DNA from: Bifidobacterium imperatoris
Lineage (GTDB): Bacteria; Actinomycetota; Actinomycetes; Actinomycetales; Bifidobacteriaceae
Length of the DNA: 64,000 nucleotides
Direction of reading: 5' to 3'
Assembly: GCF_002860405.1 (NCBI RefSeq)
Contig: NZ_NMWV01000010.1
Location: 1 to 64,000, forward strand
Positions 35,301 to 43,927 of the stretch are shown piece after piece. Position 1 is the stretch's first letter; the number at the start of each line of letters is the position of its first letter. The notes under the pieces are model-generated. The model was not told the origin of the DNA and searched no databases. It was given only the letters and a program-made list of their open reading frames with translations. A program made the position numbers and the translations under genes.

Positions 35301-36457
35301 GCACTATCCCATCGAACCTGCCGCTGCGCAACGACCTGATTGGTGAAGAGCCGTATGGTGCTCCGCAGCTTGACGTGCCGGTCTGCCTGAACGTCAACGA
35401 AAACCCGTACGCTCCGGATCCGGCCGTATGCGACACCATTGCCAAGCGTGTGCGTGAAATCGCCCCTACCCTGAACCGTTACCCGGATCGCGAGCATATC
35501 GAACTGCGCAAGGCATTCAGCGACTATCTGGCCCGCGAATCCGGCACTCGACTGGATGTGGACGAGCTTTGGGGCGCGAACGGCTCCAACGAGATCATGC
35601 TCCAACTGTTCCAGGCATTCGGCGGGCCTGGTCGCACGGCTCTGGGCGCTGACCCCACGTATTCCATGTACCCGGAATACGCGCGCGACACCTTCACCGG
35701 CTGGAAGCTTGCTCACCGCAACCCGGACTTCACGCTGAACGTAGAGAAGGTCATCGAAGCCATCAATGAGGTCAAGCCCTCGATGGTGCTCCTGACCAGC
35801 CCGAACAATCCGACCGGCACTCCGTTGCCGATGGAAGACATCGAACGCATCCTTGCCGCATGCGAAACCGCCGAAGTGGCGGGCGCTGGTGAAGGTGTGC
35901 ATCCGATTCTCGTCATCGACGAAGCCTATGTGGAGTTCCGCAAGCCCGGCACTCCGAGCGCTGTCAGCCTTATCAAGGACCACCCGAACTTGGCTGTCAG
36001 CCGCACGATGAGCAAGGCATTCGCCTTCGCCGGCGCACGTGTTGGTTATCTCGCCGCGAACAAGGGCATCATCGATTGTGTGCGCATCGTGCGCATGCCG
36101 TATCACCTGTCCGCTGTGACCCAAGCTGCCGCACTGGCTGCTTTCGAGCACACTGATGAACAGCTGAGCCGTGTGGAACACTTGCGTGAAACCCGCGAAG
36201 CCACCGCCGCATGGTTGAAGCAGCAGACCTACAAGGGCCAGCCGCTCGAAGTAGCCGAATCTGGTTCCAACTTCCTGCTCTTCGGCGGTCACTTCGACAA
36301 GCGCGATGACATTTTCGACGAACTCCTGAAGCGTGGAGTCCTTATCCGCGTGGTCGGCCCGGACGGGTGGCTGCGCGTGTGCATGGGCACCGACGAGGAA
36401 ATGGAAACCTTCCGCAATGCCCTCGCTGAAGTGCTACGCATCGTGGAAGCAGACTAA
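35297..36457 (+). CDS. hisC: histidinol-phosphate aminotransferase
   Basis: 386 aa, starting at GTG 35297, which overlaps the hisD stop (GTGA). It moves an amino group from glutamate to imidazole acetol phosphate using pyridoxal phosphate. Class I/II aminotransferase marks: LNVNENPYAPDPAV, LWGANGSNEIMLQLFQAF, TSPNNPTGTPLP, VIDEAYVEFR, and SRTMSKAFAFAGARVGY with the PLP-binding Lys. The C-terminus (VGPDGWLRVCMGTDEEM) holds the substrate-carboxylate Arg region. Translation is very likely coupled to hisD. Confidence 0.95.
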   Translation: MSTIPSNLPLRNDLIGEEPYGAPQLDVPVCLNVNENPYAPDPAVCDTIAKRVREIAPTLNRYPDREHIELRKAFSDYLARESGTRLDVDELWGANGSNEIMLQLFQAFGGPGRTALGADPTYSMYPEYARDTFTGWKLAHRNPDFTLNVEKVIEAINEVKPSMVLLTSPNNPTGTPLPMEDIERILAACETAEVAGAGEGVHPILVIDEAYVEFRKPGTPSAVSLIKDHPNLAVSRTMSKAFAFAGARVGYLAANKGIIDCVRIVRMPYHLSAVTQAAALAAFEHTDEQLSRVEHLRETREATAAWLKQQTYKGQPLEVAESGSNFLLFGGHFDKRDDIFDELLKRGVLIRVVGPDGWLRVCMGTDEEMETFRNALAEVLRIVEAD

Positions 36458-36479
36458 GTCAATATTCGTTTCGGTAAGG

Positions 36480-36515
36480 GCGGCAGGGCACCGGTAACAT
36501 TCCGGACCCTGCCGC
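36480..36515 (+). repeat. intercistronic hairpin between hisC and hisB
   Basis: A perfect 9-bp GC-rich stem (GCGGCAGGG with CCCTGCCGC) with an 18-nt loop, 22 bp after the hisC stop and 35 bp before hisB. There is no T run, so it is more likely an RNA-processing or stability element than a terminator. Confidence 0.6.
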
Positions 36516-36549
36516 GTCCGTTCCGTTCGCACAATAATCAGGAGACATG

Positions 36550-37152
36550 ATGGCAAGAACCGCACACATTGTTCGCGAAACCAGCGAATCGCACATCGAC
36601 CTTGAACTGAACCTCGACGGCACCGGCCAGACCGACATCGACACTTCAGTGCCGTTCTACAATCACATGATGAATGCGCTCGGCAAGCATTCGCTGATTG
36701 ATTTGAAGATTCATGCGCACGGCGACACCGATATCGACGTGCACCACACCGTGGAAGACACCGCCATCGTGTTCGGCGAAGCATTGAAGCAGGCGTTGGG
36801 AGACAAGCGCGGCATCCGCCGCTTCGCTGATGCCACCGTGCCGCTGGACGAAGCCTTGGCCAAGGCTGTAGTCGATATTTCCGGCCGCCCATACTGCGTG
36901 TGCTCCGGCGAGCCCGAAGGCTTCGAATACTGCATGATGGGCGGCCACTTCACTGGCTCGCTGGTTCGCCATGTGATGGAATCCATCGCACTGCATGCCG
37001 GCATCTGCCTGCACATGCAGGTGCTCGCCGGCCGCGACCCGCACCACATCGCCGAAGCCGAATTCAAGGCACTGGCCCGTGCGCTGCGTTTCGCCATTGA
37101 ACCCGATCCGCGCATCGAAGGCCTGATTCCGAGCACCAAGGGAGCCCTGTGA
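36550..37152 (+). CDS. hisB: imidazoleglycerol-phosphate dehydratase
   Basis: 200 aa, the usual size for a monofunctional dehydratase. Metal-binding His/Glu clusters are clear: [24 protein letters not shown], and the second set [18 protein letters not shown] and [19 protein letters not shown]. Two ATGs stand in tandem (36547 and 36550); the second is preferred because GGAG then lies 5 nt upstream. It removes water from imidazoleglycerol phosphate to give imidazole acetol phosphate. Its stop overlaps the next start by one base (TGATG). Confidence 0.95.
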   Translation: MARTAHIVRETSESHIDLELNLDGTGQTDIDTSVPFYNHMMNALGKHSLIDLKIHAHGDTDIDVHHTVEDTAIVFGEALKQALGDKRGIRRFADATVPLDEALAKAVVDISGRPYCVCSGEPEGFEYCMMGGHFTGSLVRHVMESIALHAGICLHMQVLAGRDPHHIAEAEFKALARALRFAIEPDPRIEGLIPSTKGAL

Positions 37153-37877
37153 TGGCTGACAATACCGACGATAAGAACCCGGATAACGAATCGCATTTCT
37201 CGGACGAAGAACTGGAAGCGGCCCTCGCTGGATTCGAAAAGGAATTCGCCGACGAGGATGCGAACAAGGCTGATGCCGCCGATGCTTCTGCCGACACTGA
37301 TTCCGTTGATGATGCTGATGTGGCCAATGTAGCCGATGCAGTCAATGAGGCAATGGCCGACGTAATCGACCCCTCAGTCGGATTCGACAACGAACTTGCC
37401 GGATTGCTCGGCAATAAAGCCAAGATTGCGTTGATTGTCACCCGTATCGCTGCCGCCGACCTGCTGGCTGCATTCTGTCAGCTTTCTGACATTTCAGCCG
37501 AATGTATCGGTTCCAATCAAGGTGCTGTTGCGGTCCTGAAGAACCTTGACGGCGACGGCCCGGAGGCTGCAGCCAAGGATTTGACTACTGTTGTTTCCGG
37601 TATGGCTGTAGTACTTGCAGTGAATCGTGCAGATAAGCTCGAAGCTACCATGTACATGCAGGGCGAAGCCGGTCAGACGTTTGCTCCACCGGTGCTGTTC
37701 AATTCCACACCACGATTCGTGGAGGATTTGATGCTCGGCATCGTGACGTTGGTGCAGCTCAAGAGCCAGGGATTCGAAGTCGTGAACTCGGCGGAGCTTG
37801 ACCATGATCAAGCAATGGAAATCATTGCCAAGCACACCAAGCAGGGGCGAGCAGGTCGCGGCTCGCGCATCGAATAA
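37152..37877 (+). CDS. conserved-looking unknown gene inside the histidine operon, 241 aa
   Basis: The ATG at 37152 shares a base with the hisB stop, and hisH follows 33 bp later, so it is an operon member. The first 75 residues are very acidic and low in complexity (ADAADASADTDSVDDADVA), probably disordered. Residues 75-225 look like one alpha/beta domain (KIALIVTRIAAADLLAAFC, VVSGMAVVLAVNRADKLEA, FVEDLMLGIVTLVQLKSQGF), and the tail is basic (HTKQGRAGRGSRIE). It matches no histidine enzyme I know. It could be a regulator or assembly factor, or merely a passenger gene. Confidence 0.7.
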   Translation: MADNTDDKNPDNESHFSDEELEAALAGFEKEFADEDANKADAADASADTDSVDDADVANVADAVNEAMADVIDPSVGFDNELAGLLGNKAKIALIVTRIAAADLLAAFCQLSDISAECIGSNQGAVAVLKNLDGDGPEAAAKDLTTVVSGMAVVLAVNRADKLEATMYMQGEAGQTFAPPVLFNSTPRFVEDLMLGIVTLVQLKSQGFEVVNSAELDHDQAMEIIAKHTKQGRAGRGSRIE

Positions 37878-37910
37878 TCATACGGAAATCACAAGGTAGG
37901 GGAGAAGCTT

Positions 37911-38558
37911 ATGACCACGGCAGTTGTGTTTGACTACGGTTTTGGCAATGTTCGCTCTATGGTGCGTGCATTGGCAAACCTTGGTGTGGATACCACGCTG
38001 ACTTCCGATTACCGTCAAGCGCTTGAAGCGGACGGTCTCGTGGTACCGGGCGTGGGCGCGTTCGCGGCATGTATGGAAGGCTTGAAGCAAGTGGACGGCG
38101 ATCGCGTTATATACGATCGTATTCGCGCAGGCCGCCCGGTGCTTGGCGTATGCGTAGGCGAACAGATCATGTTCGAGCATGGCACCGAGCATGGGGAACA
38201 GGCCGAAGGCGTTGGTCTGATTGGCGGTTCCGTGGACCCGTTGGATGCCGACGTGGTGCCGCACATGGGCTGGGACACCGTCGAGGCCGCAGAAGGTTCT
38301 GTGCTACTCAAGGGTGTGGAACATGAGCGCTTCTACTTCGTGCACTCCTATGCGGCTATGGGTGTGAGCCCGGCTGACACCTCACGTTTCTCCATTGACC
38401 TGAGCGGTGAGCCTGAACGTGTGAGCTGGTGCCAGTACGATCGTTCTCGATTCGTGGCCGCCTATGAGCATGGTCCACTGTTCGCCACCCAGTTCCATCC
38501 GGAGAAGTCCGGCGAAGCCGGTGCCCAGCTGCTGAAGAACTGGATTGCCACGCTGTAA
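37911..38558 (+). CDS. hisH: imidazole glycerol phosphate synthase, glutaminase subunit
   Basis: 215 aa. Class I glutamine amidotransferase: the nucleophile Cys lies in GVCVGEQIMFE, and the catalytic His and Glu in TQFHPEKSGEAGAQ. The N-terminal VFDYGFGNVRSMVRAL is typical of HisH. It hydrolyses glutamine and passes ammonia to HisF, which makes IGP and AICAR. hisF is not in this window. The ATG at 37911 has GGGGAG 6 nt upstream. Confidence 0.95.
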   Translation: MTTAVVFDYGFGNVRSMVRALANLGVDTTLTSDYRQALEADGLVVPGVGAFAACMEGLKQVDGDRVIYDRIRAGRPVLGVCVGEQIMFEHGTEHGEQAEGVGLIGGSVDPLDADVVPHMGWDTVEAAEGSVLLKGVEHERFYFVHSYAAMGVSPADTSRFSIDLSGEPERVSWCQYDRSRFVAAYEHGPLFATQFHPEKSGEAGAQLLKNWIATL

Positions 38559-38610
38559 ACACTTGGTTGCAACAACCTGCTGCTAGGTATTCAAGAAAGG
38601 TGTATTGAAT

Positions 38611-39336
38611 ATGTCATTGACTCTGCTCCCCGCCGTTGATGTGCGCGACGGCAAGGCCGTGCGCCTGCGCCAAGGTGAATCCGGTTCCGAAACCGATTAC
38701 GGTTCTCCGTTTGAAGCCGCTCGCACTTGGGTTGAGGCCGGTGCTGAATGGATTCACCTGGTTGATTTGGACGCTGCTTTCGGCACAGGCAATAACCGTG
38801 ACCAGTTGCGTCAGATTGTTCACGAGCTTGGCGACAAGGTGAACATCGAACTCTCCGGTGGTGTGCGCGATGATGATTCGCTGGACGCTGCTCTGGAGGC
38901 CGGTGCCGCTCGTGTGAACATCGGCACTGCAGCTTTGGAGAACCCGGATTGGACTGTTTCGGTTATCAAGAAGTATGGCGATCGCGTGGCCGTTGGTCTC
39001 GATGTGCGCGGCCATACTCTTGCTGCTCGCGGTTGGACCCGTGAGGGTGGTGACCTGTTCGAAACCATGAAGTTCTTGGACTCCGTGGGCTGCTCCCGTT
39101 ATGTGGTGACCGATGTGGCCAAGGACGGTATGATGTCTGGCCCGAACATCGAATTGCTGCGTGAAGTGGCCGAACGTACCAACGCCAAGGTGACCGCATC
39201 CGGTGGCATTTCCAAGCTGGACGATTTGCGTGCCATCAAGACCTTGGCTGATTTGGGCGTGGACGCCGCAATCCTCGGCAAGTCCCTGTACGCACGCGCC
39301 TTCACCCTCCAGGAAGCACTGGAAGTCGCGAAGTAA
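38611..39336 (+). CDS. hisA: phosphoribosylformimino-AICAR-phosphate isomerase (HisA, possibly bifunctional PriA)
   Basis: 241 aa (beta/alpha)8 barrel. [19 protein letters not shown] carries the first catalytic Asp, [19 protein letters not shown] the second, and GGISKLDDL with [13 protein letters not shown] the phosphate sites. The ATG at 38611 is preferred to an upstream TTG by spacing to AAAGG. Actinobacterial homologues (PriA) often also do the TrpF reaction in tryptophan synthesis; whether this one does cannot be told from sequence by eye. It closes the histidine operon before a strong terminator. Confidence 0.93.
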   Translation: MSLTLLPAVDVRDGKAVRLRQGESGSETDYGSPFEAARTWVEAGAEWIHLVDLDAAFGTGNNRDQLRQIVHELGDKVNIELSGGVRDDDSLDAALEAGAARVNIGTAALENPDWTVSVIKKYGDRVAVGLDVRGHTLAARGWTREGGDLFETMKFLDSVGCSRYVVTDVAKDGMMSGPNIELLREVAERTNAKVTASGGISKLDDLRAIKTLADLGVDAAILGKSLYARAFTLQEALEVAK

Positions 39337-39360
39337 GCCACAGGAATACTCGTGTTATCT

Positions 39361-39388
39361 AGGGCGTTTCATCCGAAACGCCCTTTTT
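39361..39388 (+). terminator. histidine operon terminator
   Basis: A perfect 10-bp stem (AGGGCGTTTC with GAAACGCCCT) with a 4-nt loop followed by TTTTT, 24 bp after the hisA stop. A textbook intrinsic terminator. Confidence 0.92.
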
Positions 39389-39550
39389 CATTGGCGGATG
39401 ATGAAGTTGGTTCGGCTCGCCAATCCGATGCGTCCAAAATTCGGGGCGATGAGGATGTTCCCCGGAATGATGGATGTGTAAGTGCGCTGACAGGATGCTA
39501 ACTGTTTAAGGAACGTTGGTCTGTGTGCTTCGGATAGTTATATGTGTGTA

Positions 39551-39564
39551 TTGACGCGGTTCAA
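39551..39564. promoter_or_regulatory. candidate autoregulatory operator upstream of the LacI gene
   Basis: TTGACGCGGTTCAA is a near-palindrome that differs at two positions from TTGAACCGGTTCAA, the symmetric form of the operators at 40685 and 40726. It lies 51 bp before the regulator start and includes a TTGACG that could serve as a -35 box, so the regulator may repress its own gene. Confidence 0.5.
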
Positions 39565-39614
39565 ATAGGTACTATTGAAACAGGTCGTCAATAACTAATA
39601 ATGAGGAGGACTCT

Positions 39615-40631
39615 ATGGTGACGATGCAGGATGTGGCTAAGAGAGCGGGGGTCTCAAAAGCCACGGTATCGTACGTGCTGTCTAATAGTCCTCTCATCAC
39701 TGAAAAAACCGCTGCAAAAGTGCGCAAAGCGATGGACGAGTTGGGATATTCGGTTAATCATATGGCTCGATCGCTTTCCACCTCTCGCACGGATACGATT
39801 TGTATCGTTTCTCCGGCGTTGCAGGGCAATAGTTTTTCCCTTTCCATGTGCGCTTATTTGTATGCGCTTTCGGCTGCAGCTCATAATATGGGCTATGATT
39901 CGTTGCTGCTGACCAATGATTCGCCGCAAGCGTTGGCCAAGGCTATTGATGCACGGAAATTCGACGGGGCGATACTGCTCGAAGTTCGTGACAATGATCC
40001 TAGGGTCAAAGTGCTGCAACAAACGAAATTCCCTGGGGTTTTACTGGGCAAGCCCAGAGAACTTGGCGGCCTTGACTACGTGGATTCCAATTTTGAAGGT
40101 GCCGCAAGTCAGCTGGTAGACATATTGGCTGATGCCGGCCATCGCGAGGTACTGTTGGTTGGATGGCCGCGGCATACATATGATTCCGGTTTGAACTTCG
40201 CGCTGAGATTCCGCGATACTGCCATGATTCGTGCGCGTGAGCGTGGCATGGACCTGCATATGGTGTATTCGGATAATGAAGTGCTTGGATCGGACTTGGC
40301 AGTAAAACAAGCATTGCTGGCTTTCCCGGATGCCACGGCGATGATTATTCACAATGATGCTGCACTAGTATCCGCCCAACAGGTGTTCAAGGACCTTGAA
40401 GTTGAGGTGCCGGATGATATTTCTGTGGTGACGCTTGCTCCTGATCAGATGGCGACAGGAATGAGAATGCCGTTTACTTCTATGAGCATCAGCCTCAATG
40501 AGGTGGCGAAAAGTGCCGTGGAGGTGCTGGATAGGCGTATTCGAGGACATGCTGAAGGAGAGCAGTGCGTTCTTGTAGATGCGCAACGTATTGATGCCGG
40601 TTCGGTCGACACGCCGGAAAGCAATGACTAA
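39615..40631 (+). CDS. LacI-family transcriptional regulator of the glycan locus
   Basis: 338 aa. The N-terminal helix-turn-helix (TMQDVAKRAGVSKATVSYVL) and hinge helix region (VNHMARSLSTSRT) are typical of LacI/GalR, followed by a periplasmic-binding-like sensor domain. The ATG at 39615 has GAGGAGGA upstream. The solute-binding protein gene lies 140 bp downstream on the same strand behind its own promoter with two palindromic operators, so this protein very likely represses the transporter and enzyme genes until a sugar binds. A similar site occurs ahead of its own gene. The inducer is unknown; an oligosaccharide from the locus substrate is expected. Confidence 0.92.
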   Translation: MVTMQDVAKRAGVSKATVSYVLSNSPLITEKTAAKVRKAMDELGYSVNHMARSLSTSRTDTICIVSPALQGNSFSLSMCAYLYALSAAAHNMGYDSLLLTNDSPQALAKAIDARKFDGAILLEVRDNDPRVKVLQQTKFPGVLLGKPRELGGLDYVDSNFEGAASQLVDILADAGHREVLLVGWPRHTYDSGLNFALRFRDTAMIRARERGMDLHMVYSDNEVLGSDLAVKQALLAFPDATAMIIHNDAALVSAQQVFKDLEVEVPDDISVVTLAPDQMATGMRMPFTSMSISLNEVAKSAVEVLDRRIRGHAEGEQCVLVDAQRIDAGSVDTPESND

Positions 40632-40650
40632 CACGTTTTAGTTTGATGAT

Positions 40651-40679
40651 TTGACTTTCTTGATTATGGTTCTTATACT
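40651..40679 (+). promoter_or_regulatory. promoter of the sugar ABC transporter / GH31 operon
   Basis: TTGACT (40651-40656) and TATACT (40674-40679) are separated by 17 bp, a near-consensus sigma-70 type promoter. Transcription should begin near 40686, inside the first operator. Confidence 0.8.
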
Positions 40680-40684
40680 GTGAT

Positions 40685-40738
40685 TTAACCGGTTCAACAA
40701 AGCGCCGCTGCTTTACGACCATTCATTGAACCGGTTAA
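40685..40738. promoter_or_regulatory. paired LacI-type operators
   Basis: TTAACCGGTTCAA (40685-40697) and its exact reverse complement TTGAACCGGTTAA (40726-40738) face each other with centres 42 bp apart, about four helical turns, so two dimers could bind one face of the DNA. The AACCGGTT core has the central CG common to LacI/GalR sites. The first copy covers the expected transcription start. Confidence 0.85.
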
Positions 40739-40772
40739 AAGCTTGCTGGTGCAACCTCTGAAAGGACAGACA

Positions 40773-41954
40773 ATGAAGTTGAGCAAGATTCGTGCCGCTG
40801 TGGCACTGACGGCGGTGGCCGCGATGACTGTAGGAGTTGCGGCATGTGGAAGTTCCTCCGCATCTGGATCCTCGGAAAACGACAAAACCATCAATTTCTG
40901 GGATCCGTATCCACAGCACAAGGCCGGGTCGGATTGGGACAAGCTCGTGCAATCCTGCGCTCCTGACGGTTACACGCTGAAGCGCCAAGGGGTGGCCACT
41001 GCTGACCTGATCAACAACCTCACCACTGCAGTCAAGGCGGACAATGCACCTGATGTGGCAATCATCGATAATCCCTCCATGCCATCCGCCGTGGATGCCG
41101 GTCTCATTACCGACGTCAAGGATGCTGGAGTGAATACAGACGGCTTCGATGAAAACATCGAAGGCCCAGGCGTGGTGGACGGCACCCAGTATGGCGTGGC
41201 CTTTGGCACTAACGCTTTGGGACTGTACTACAACCCGCAGGTGCTGGAAAAGGCCGGTGTGGATATCTCATCCATCAAGGATTGGGATTCCCTGAACGAG
41301 GCAATCAAGAAGGTCGTGGACTCCGGCGCCAAGGGCATTACCTTCTCCGGTATCACTGGTGAGGAAGGGGTCTTCCAATTCGAGCCGTGGTTCTGGGGTG
41401 CGAACGGCGACCTGAGCAAGCCGGAATCCCAAGCCGCCAAGGATGCGCAGGATCTGCTTGCCGGATGGGTGAAGAATGGTTGGGCTCCAAAGTCCGTTGC
41501 CACCGACAACCAGTCCGCTTCCTGGGATTTGTTCCTGACCGGCGAATATGGTTTCGCCGAGAATGGTTCCTGGCAGGCCGCAGCCGCACAGGAAAAGGGC
41601 TTCAAGTCCATTCCGATTCCAGCCAAGGATGGGGGTGTGTCCAACGTGCCGACCGGCGGTGAATTCGCGACACTGCCATTCCACAAGAAGGCCAATGCGG
41701 ACAAGACCAAGGCCGCGGCGAATGTTATCAACTGCCTGACCAGCGACGATAACCTTGTCAAGACTAATGAGACTTTGGGCTATCTGGCTGCCAAGAAGGA
41801 CGTGCGCGCCAAGCAGGTTGCAGAAAACCCGCTGTGGGAGCCGTGGGTCGATTCTGTGGAAAAGGCCGAAGGCCGCACCACGAAGGTCGGTCTCAAGTAC
41901 GAGGACATCTCCGCTACGCTTTCCAAGAACCTGCAGGCTGCGCTGAACTCCTGA
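40773..41954 (+). CDS. sugar ABC transporter solute-binding lipoprotein
   Basis: 393 aa. The start at 40773 (MKLSKIRAAVAL) has GAAAGGACAG upstream. A lipoprotein signal peptide ends at the lipobox (VGVAACGSSS), so the mature protein is attached by Cys to the outer face of the membrane. The rest is a family 1 extracellular solute-binding protein (TINFWDPYPQHKAGSDWDKL; GVAFGTNALGLYYNPQVLEKAGV; ATLPFHKKA). It captures an oligosaccharide for the two permeases downstream. A strong hairpin follows the gene, as often seen where the binding protein must be made in excess. The ligand is likely the product of the wall-anchored enzyme of this locus. Confidence 0.93.
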   Translation: MKLSKIRAAVALTAVAAMTVGVAACGSSSASGSSENDKTINFWDPYPQHKAGSDWDKLVQSCAPDGYTLKRQGVATADLINNLTTAVKADNAPDVAIIDNPSMPSAVDAGLITDVKDAGVNTDGFDENIEGPGVVDGTQYGVAFGTNALGLYYNPQVLEKAGVDISSIKDWDSLNEAIKKVVDSGAKGITFSGITGEEGVFQFEPWFWGANGDLSKPESQAAKDAQDLLAGWVKNGWAPKSVATDNQSASWDLFLTGEYGFAENGSWQAAAAQEKGFKSIPIPAKDGGVSNVPTGGEFATLPFHKKANADKTKAAANVINCLTSDDNLVKTNETLGYLAAKKDVRAKQVAENPLWEPWVDSVEKAEGRTTKVGLKYEDISATLSKNLQAALNS

Positions 41955-42023
41955 TAGGCGCGAAATGCATTAAACGCGGCGTCAAACCGTATTCCTATTC
42001 GTTTTCTTCCTTCCTCCTCCTAT

Positions 42024-42077
42024 AAGCATGGGAGCCAGAAGCATATTGTGCAGCACAAGCTGCTGGCTCCCATGCTT
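42024..42077 (+). repeat. strong stem-loop between binding protein and permease genes
   Basis: A perfect 15-bp stem (AAGCATGGGAGCCAG with CTGGCTCCCATGCTT) with a 24-nt loop and a short T-rich tail. Its place after the binding-protein gene suggests partial termination or protection of the 5' mRNA from decay. Confidence 0.8.
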
Positions 42078-42139
42078 TTCCTTTGCTTTTTTCTTGACAC
42101 TGACATACGTCACTCGCTCTATTTCGAGGTGATTCCTTT

Positions 42140-43099
42140 ATGACAACCGCAGTGCAGCAGGCGGCAGGCACTCAGCCGCGCAAGCGGATGAAAACATCCA
42201 CTTTGGCCGCCATCGGGTTCGCAGCCCCGCTTATCGTCTATCTACTCATTTTTTATATCGCGCCACTGGTGCAAAACATCTCCATGAGCCTGCATCGATA
42301 CACGCGCAGAACATTCGTCACCGGAGAAGCTCCCTGGTCCGGTTTGGACATCTACAAGGAAGTAGTAGGGTCTCATGAGTTCTGGGTCACGTTCGGACAG
42401 ACCATGGTGTTCGTCATCATTTCCATCTTCTTCCAATACTGGATTGGCCTGGCGCTCGCTGTGTTCTTCAATCAAAACTTCAAACTCTCAGGTTTACTCC
42501 GCGGTGCATTTTTGGTGCCGTGGCTGTTGCCGCCAATGGTATCCGGTACCACATGGCAGTGGATGATGGATGCTGACAACGGCGTAATCAACAAATTCCT
42601 TGGGATGTTCGGTGTCGATCCCATTTGGTGGTTGCAAGCTGATCATTCGTTGTGGGCGGTAATCATCGCTAACATTTGGCTGGGCATTCCATTTAATCTG
42701 GTGATTCTCTACTCCGGCTTGCAGAACATCAACGTTGACCTGTACGAGGCTGCTTCGCTGGATGGCTGCAATGCTTGGCAGAAATTCTGGAAAATCACGT
42801 TCCCGCTTTTGAAGCCGGTCACCATGATCACGCTTTTGCTCGGCTTCGTCTATACGCTCAAAACCGTGGACATCATCTGGATCATGACCAAGGGTTCCGG
42901 AACCTCGCAAACCTTGGCTACATGGTCGTATGCAATGGCGTTCGGCAAGGGCTATTCATCCACTATCAAATATTCAGAAGCTTCGGTGGTCGGCACGATT
43001 CTGATTCTTATCGCTCTGGTATTCGCCTTTATCTATTTGTGGGCGCAGCGCGGTGAAGATTCAGCCAAGAAGACCAAGAAGTCCACGAAGAGGAAGTGA
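42140..43099 (+). CDS. sugar ABC transporter permease (CUT1, MalF type)
   Basis: 319 aa with six membrane segments. The conserved coupling loop EAASLDGCNAWQKFWKITFPLLKP (starting near residue 200) is the EAA motif that touches the ATPase. The first membrane segment (AAIGFAAPLIVYLLIFYIAPL) follows a basic N-terminus. The ATG at 42140 has GAGGTGA 7 nt upstream. It forms the transport channel with the next permease. No ATP-binding gene is in this locus; as in other bifidobacteria and Gram-positives, a shared ATPase of the MsmK/MsiK type encoded elsewhere is probably used. Confidence 0.93.
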   Translation: MTTAVQQAAGTQPRKRMKTSTLAAIGFAAPLIVYLLIFYIAPLVQNISMSLHRYTRRTFVTGEAPWSGLDIYKEVVGSHEFWVTFGQTMVFVIISIFFQYWIGLALAVFFNQNFKLSGLLRGAFLVPWLLPPMVSGTTWQWMMDADNGVINKFLGMFGVDPIWWLQADHSLWAVIIANIWLGIPFNLVILYSGLQNINVDLYEAASLDGCNAWQKFWKITFPLLKPVTMITLLLGFVYTLKTVDIIWIMTKGSGTSQTLATWSYAMAFGKGYSSTIKYSEASVVGTILILIALVFAFIYLWAQRGEDSAKKTKKSTKRK

Positions 43100-43106
43100 C
43101 ATTATC

Positions 43107-43922
43107 ATGCAACATCGTTCTACGTGGTGGAAGACCCTTATCGGCATTATTCTTACCCTGATCATGCTGTTCCCGGTGTACTGGATGATCAATATATCTT
43201 TCACCCAGCGTCGCTCCATACGTTCCGGCGACCTATGGCCGAAAGACTTCACGCTTGACAACTTTGCAGCCGTGTTCCGCGATCAGATGCCATATCTGGG
43301 CACCTCATTATTAATTGCTCTGTGCTGCGTGGCGCTTACACTGCTGATTTCCCTGCCGGCAGCATACGCCATTGCCATTCTTCGGCTCGCCGGTGAGAAA
43401 ACCGTCAACTTCATTCTTGTGGTGGCGCAGATGATTCCCGCCGTGGTAATGGCACTTGGGTTTTACCAGATTTATTCCCAGATTGGCTTGCTCGATACGA
43501 TTCCCGGCCTGATTCTGGCCGACAGCACTGTAGCCGTGCCATTCGCCGTGATGTTGCTTTCCAGCTTCATGGCTGGTATGCCTCGCTCGCTGATTGAAGC
43601 CGCGGAAATCGATGGCGCATCCAAGTGGACCGTATTCACGAAGATTGTGGTGCCGTTGAGCCGCAACTCGATCGTCACCACATCGCTGTTCGCGTTCCTC
43701 TGGGCATGGAGCGACTTCATGTTCGCTTCCACCCTTGACTCCGGTGGCGGCAAACTTCGTCCGATCACCATGGGCATTTACGACTACATCGGTGCGCAAA
43801 ATCAGGAATGGGGTCCGTTGATGGCTTCCGCTGTGGTGGCTTCCGTGCCGACCGCACTTCTGCTCATAGTTGCTCAGAAATATGTCGCCGCAGGTGTTAC
43901 TGCCGGTGCAATCAAGGACTGA
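43107..43922 (+). CDS. sugar ABC transporter permease (CUT1, MalG type)
   Basis: 271 aa. The frame is open from 43053, overlapping the previous gene, but the ATG at 43107 (MQHRSTWWKTLIG) is chosen because AGAGGAAG lies 12 nt upstream and the first membrane segment starts right after it. The EAA loop reads EAAEIDGASKWTVFTKIVVPL (near residue 163). The pattern LFPVYWMINISF and DFTLDNFAAVFRD is typical of the second permease of CUT1 systems. It pairs with the preceding permease; the GH31 gene starts 5 bp after its stop. Confidence 0.92.
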   Translation: MQHRSTWWKTLIGIILTLIMLFPVYWMINISFTQRRSIRSGDLWPKDFTLDNFAAVFRDQMPYLGTSLLIALCCVALTLLISLPAAYAIAILRLAGEKTVNFILVVAQMIPAVVMALGFYQIYSQIGLLDTIPGLILADSTVAVPFAVMLLSSFMAGMPRSLIEAAEIDGASKWTVFTKIVVPLSRNSIVTTSLFAFLWAWSDFMFASTLDSGGGKLRPITMGIYDYIGAQNQEWGPLMASAVVASVPTALLLIVAQKYVAAGVTAGAIKD

Positions 43923-43927
43923 TTATC

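Noticed and set aside
33888..36292. Long minus-strand open frames opposite hisD and hisC
   Set aside because: Both lie exactly opposite well-identified enzymes and read as His/Gly/Arg-rich noise without start signals.
40685..40738. The TTAACCGG similarity between the LacI operators and the RecQ element ends as a sign of common origin
   Set aside because: The shared core is only 8 bases, the flanks differ (GGTTCAA versus GGACAA) and the operators are explained by the LacI regulator.
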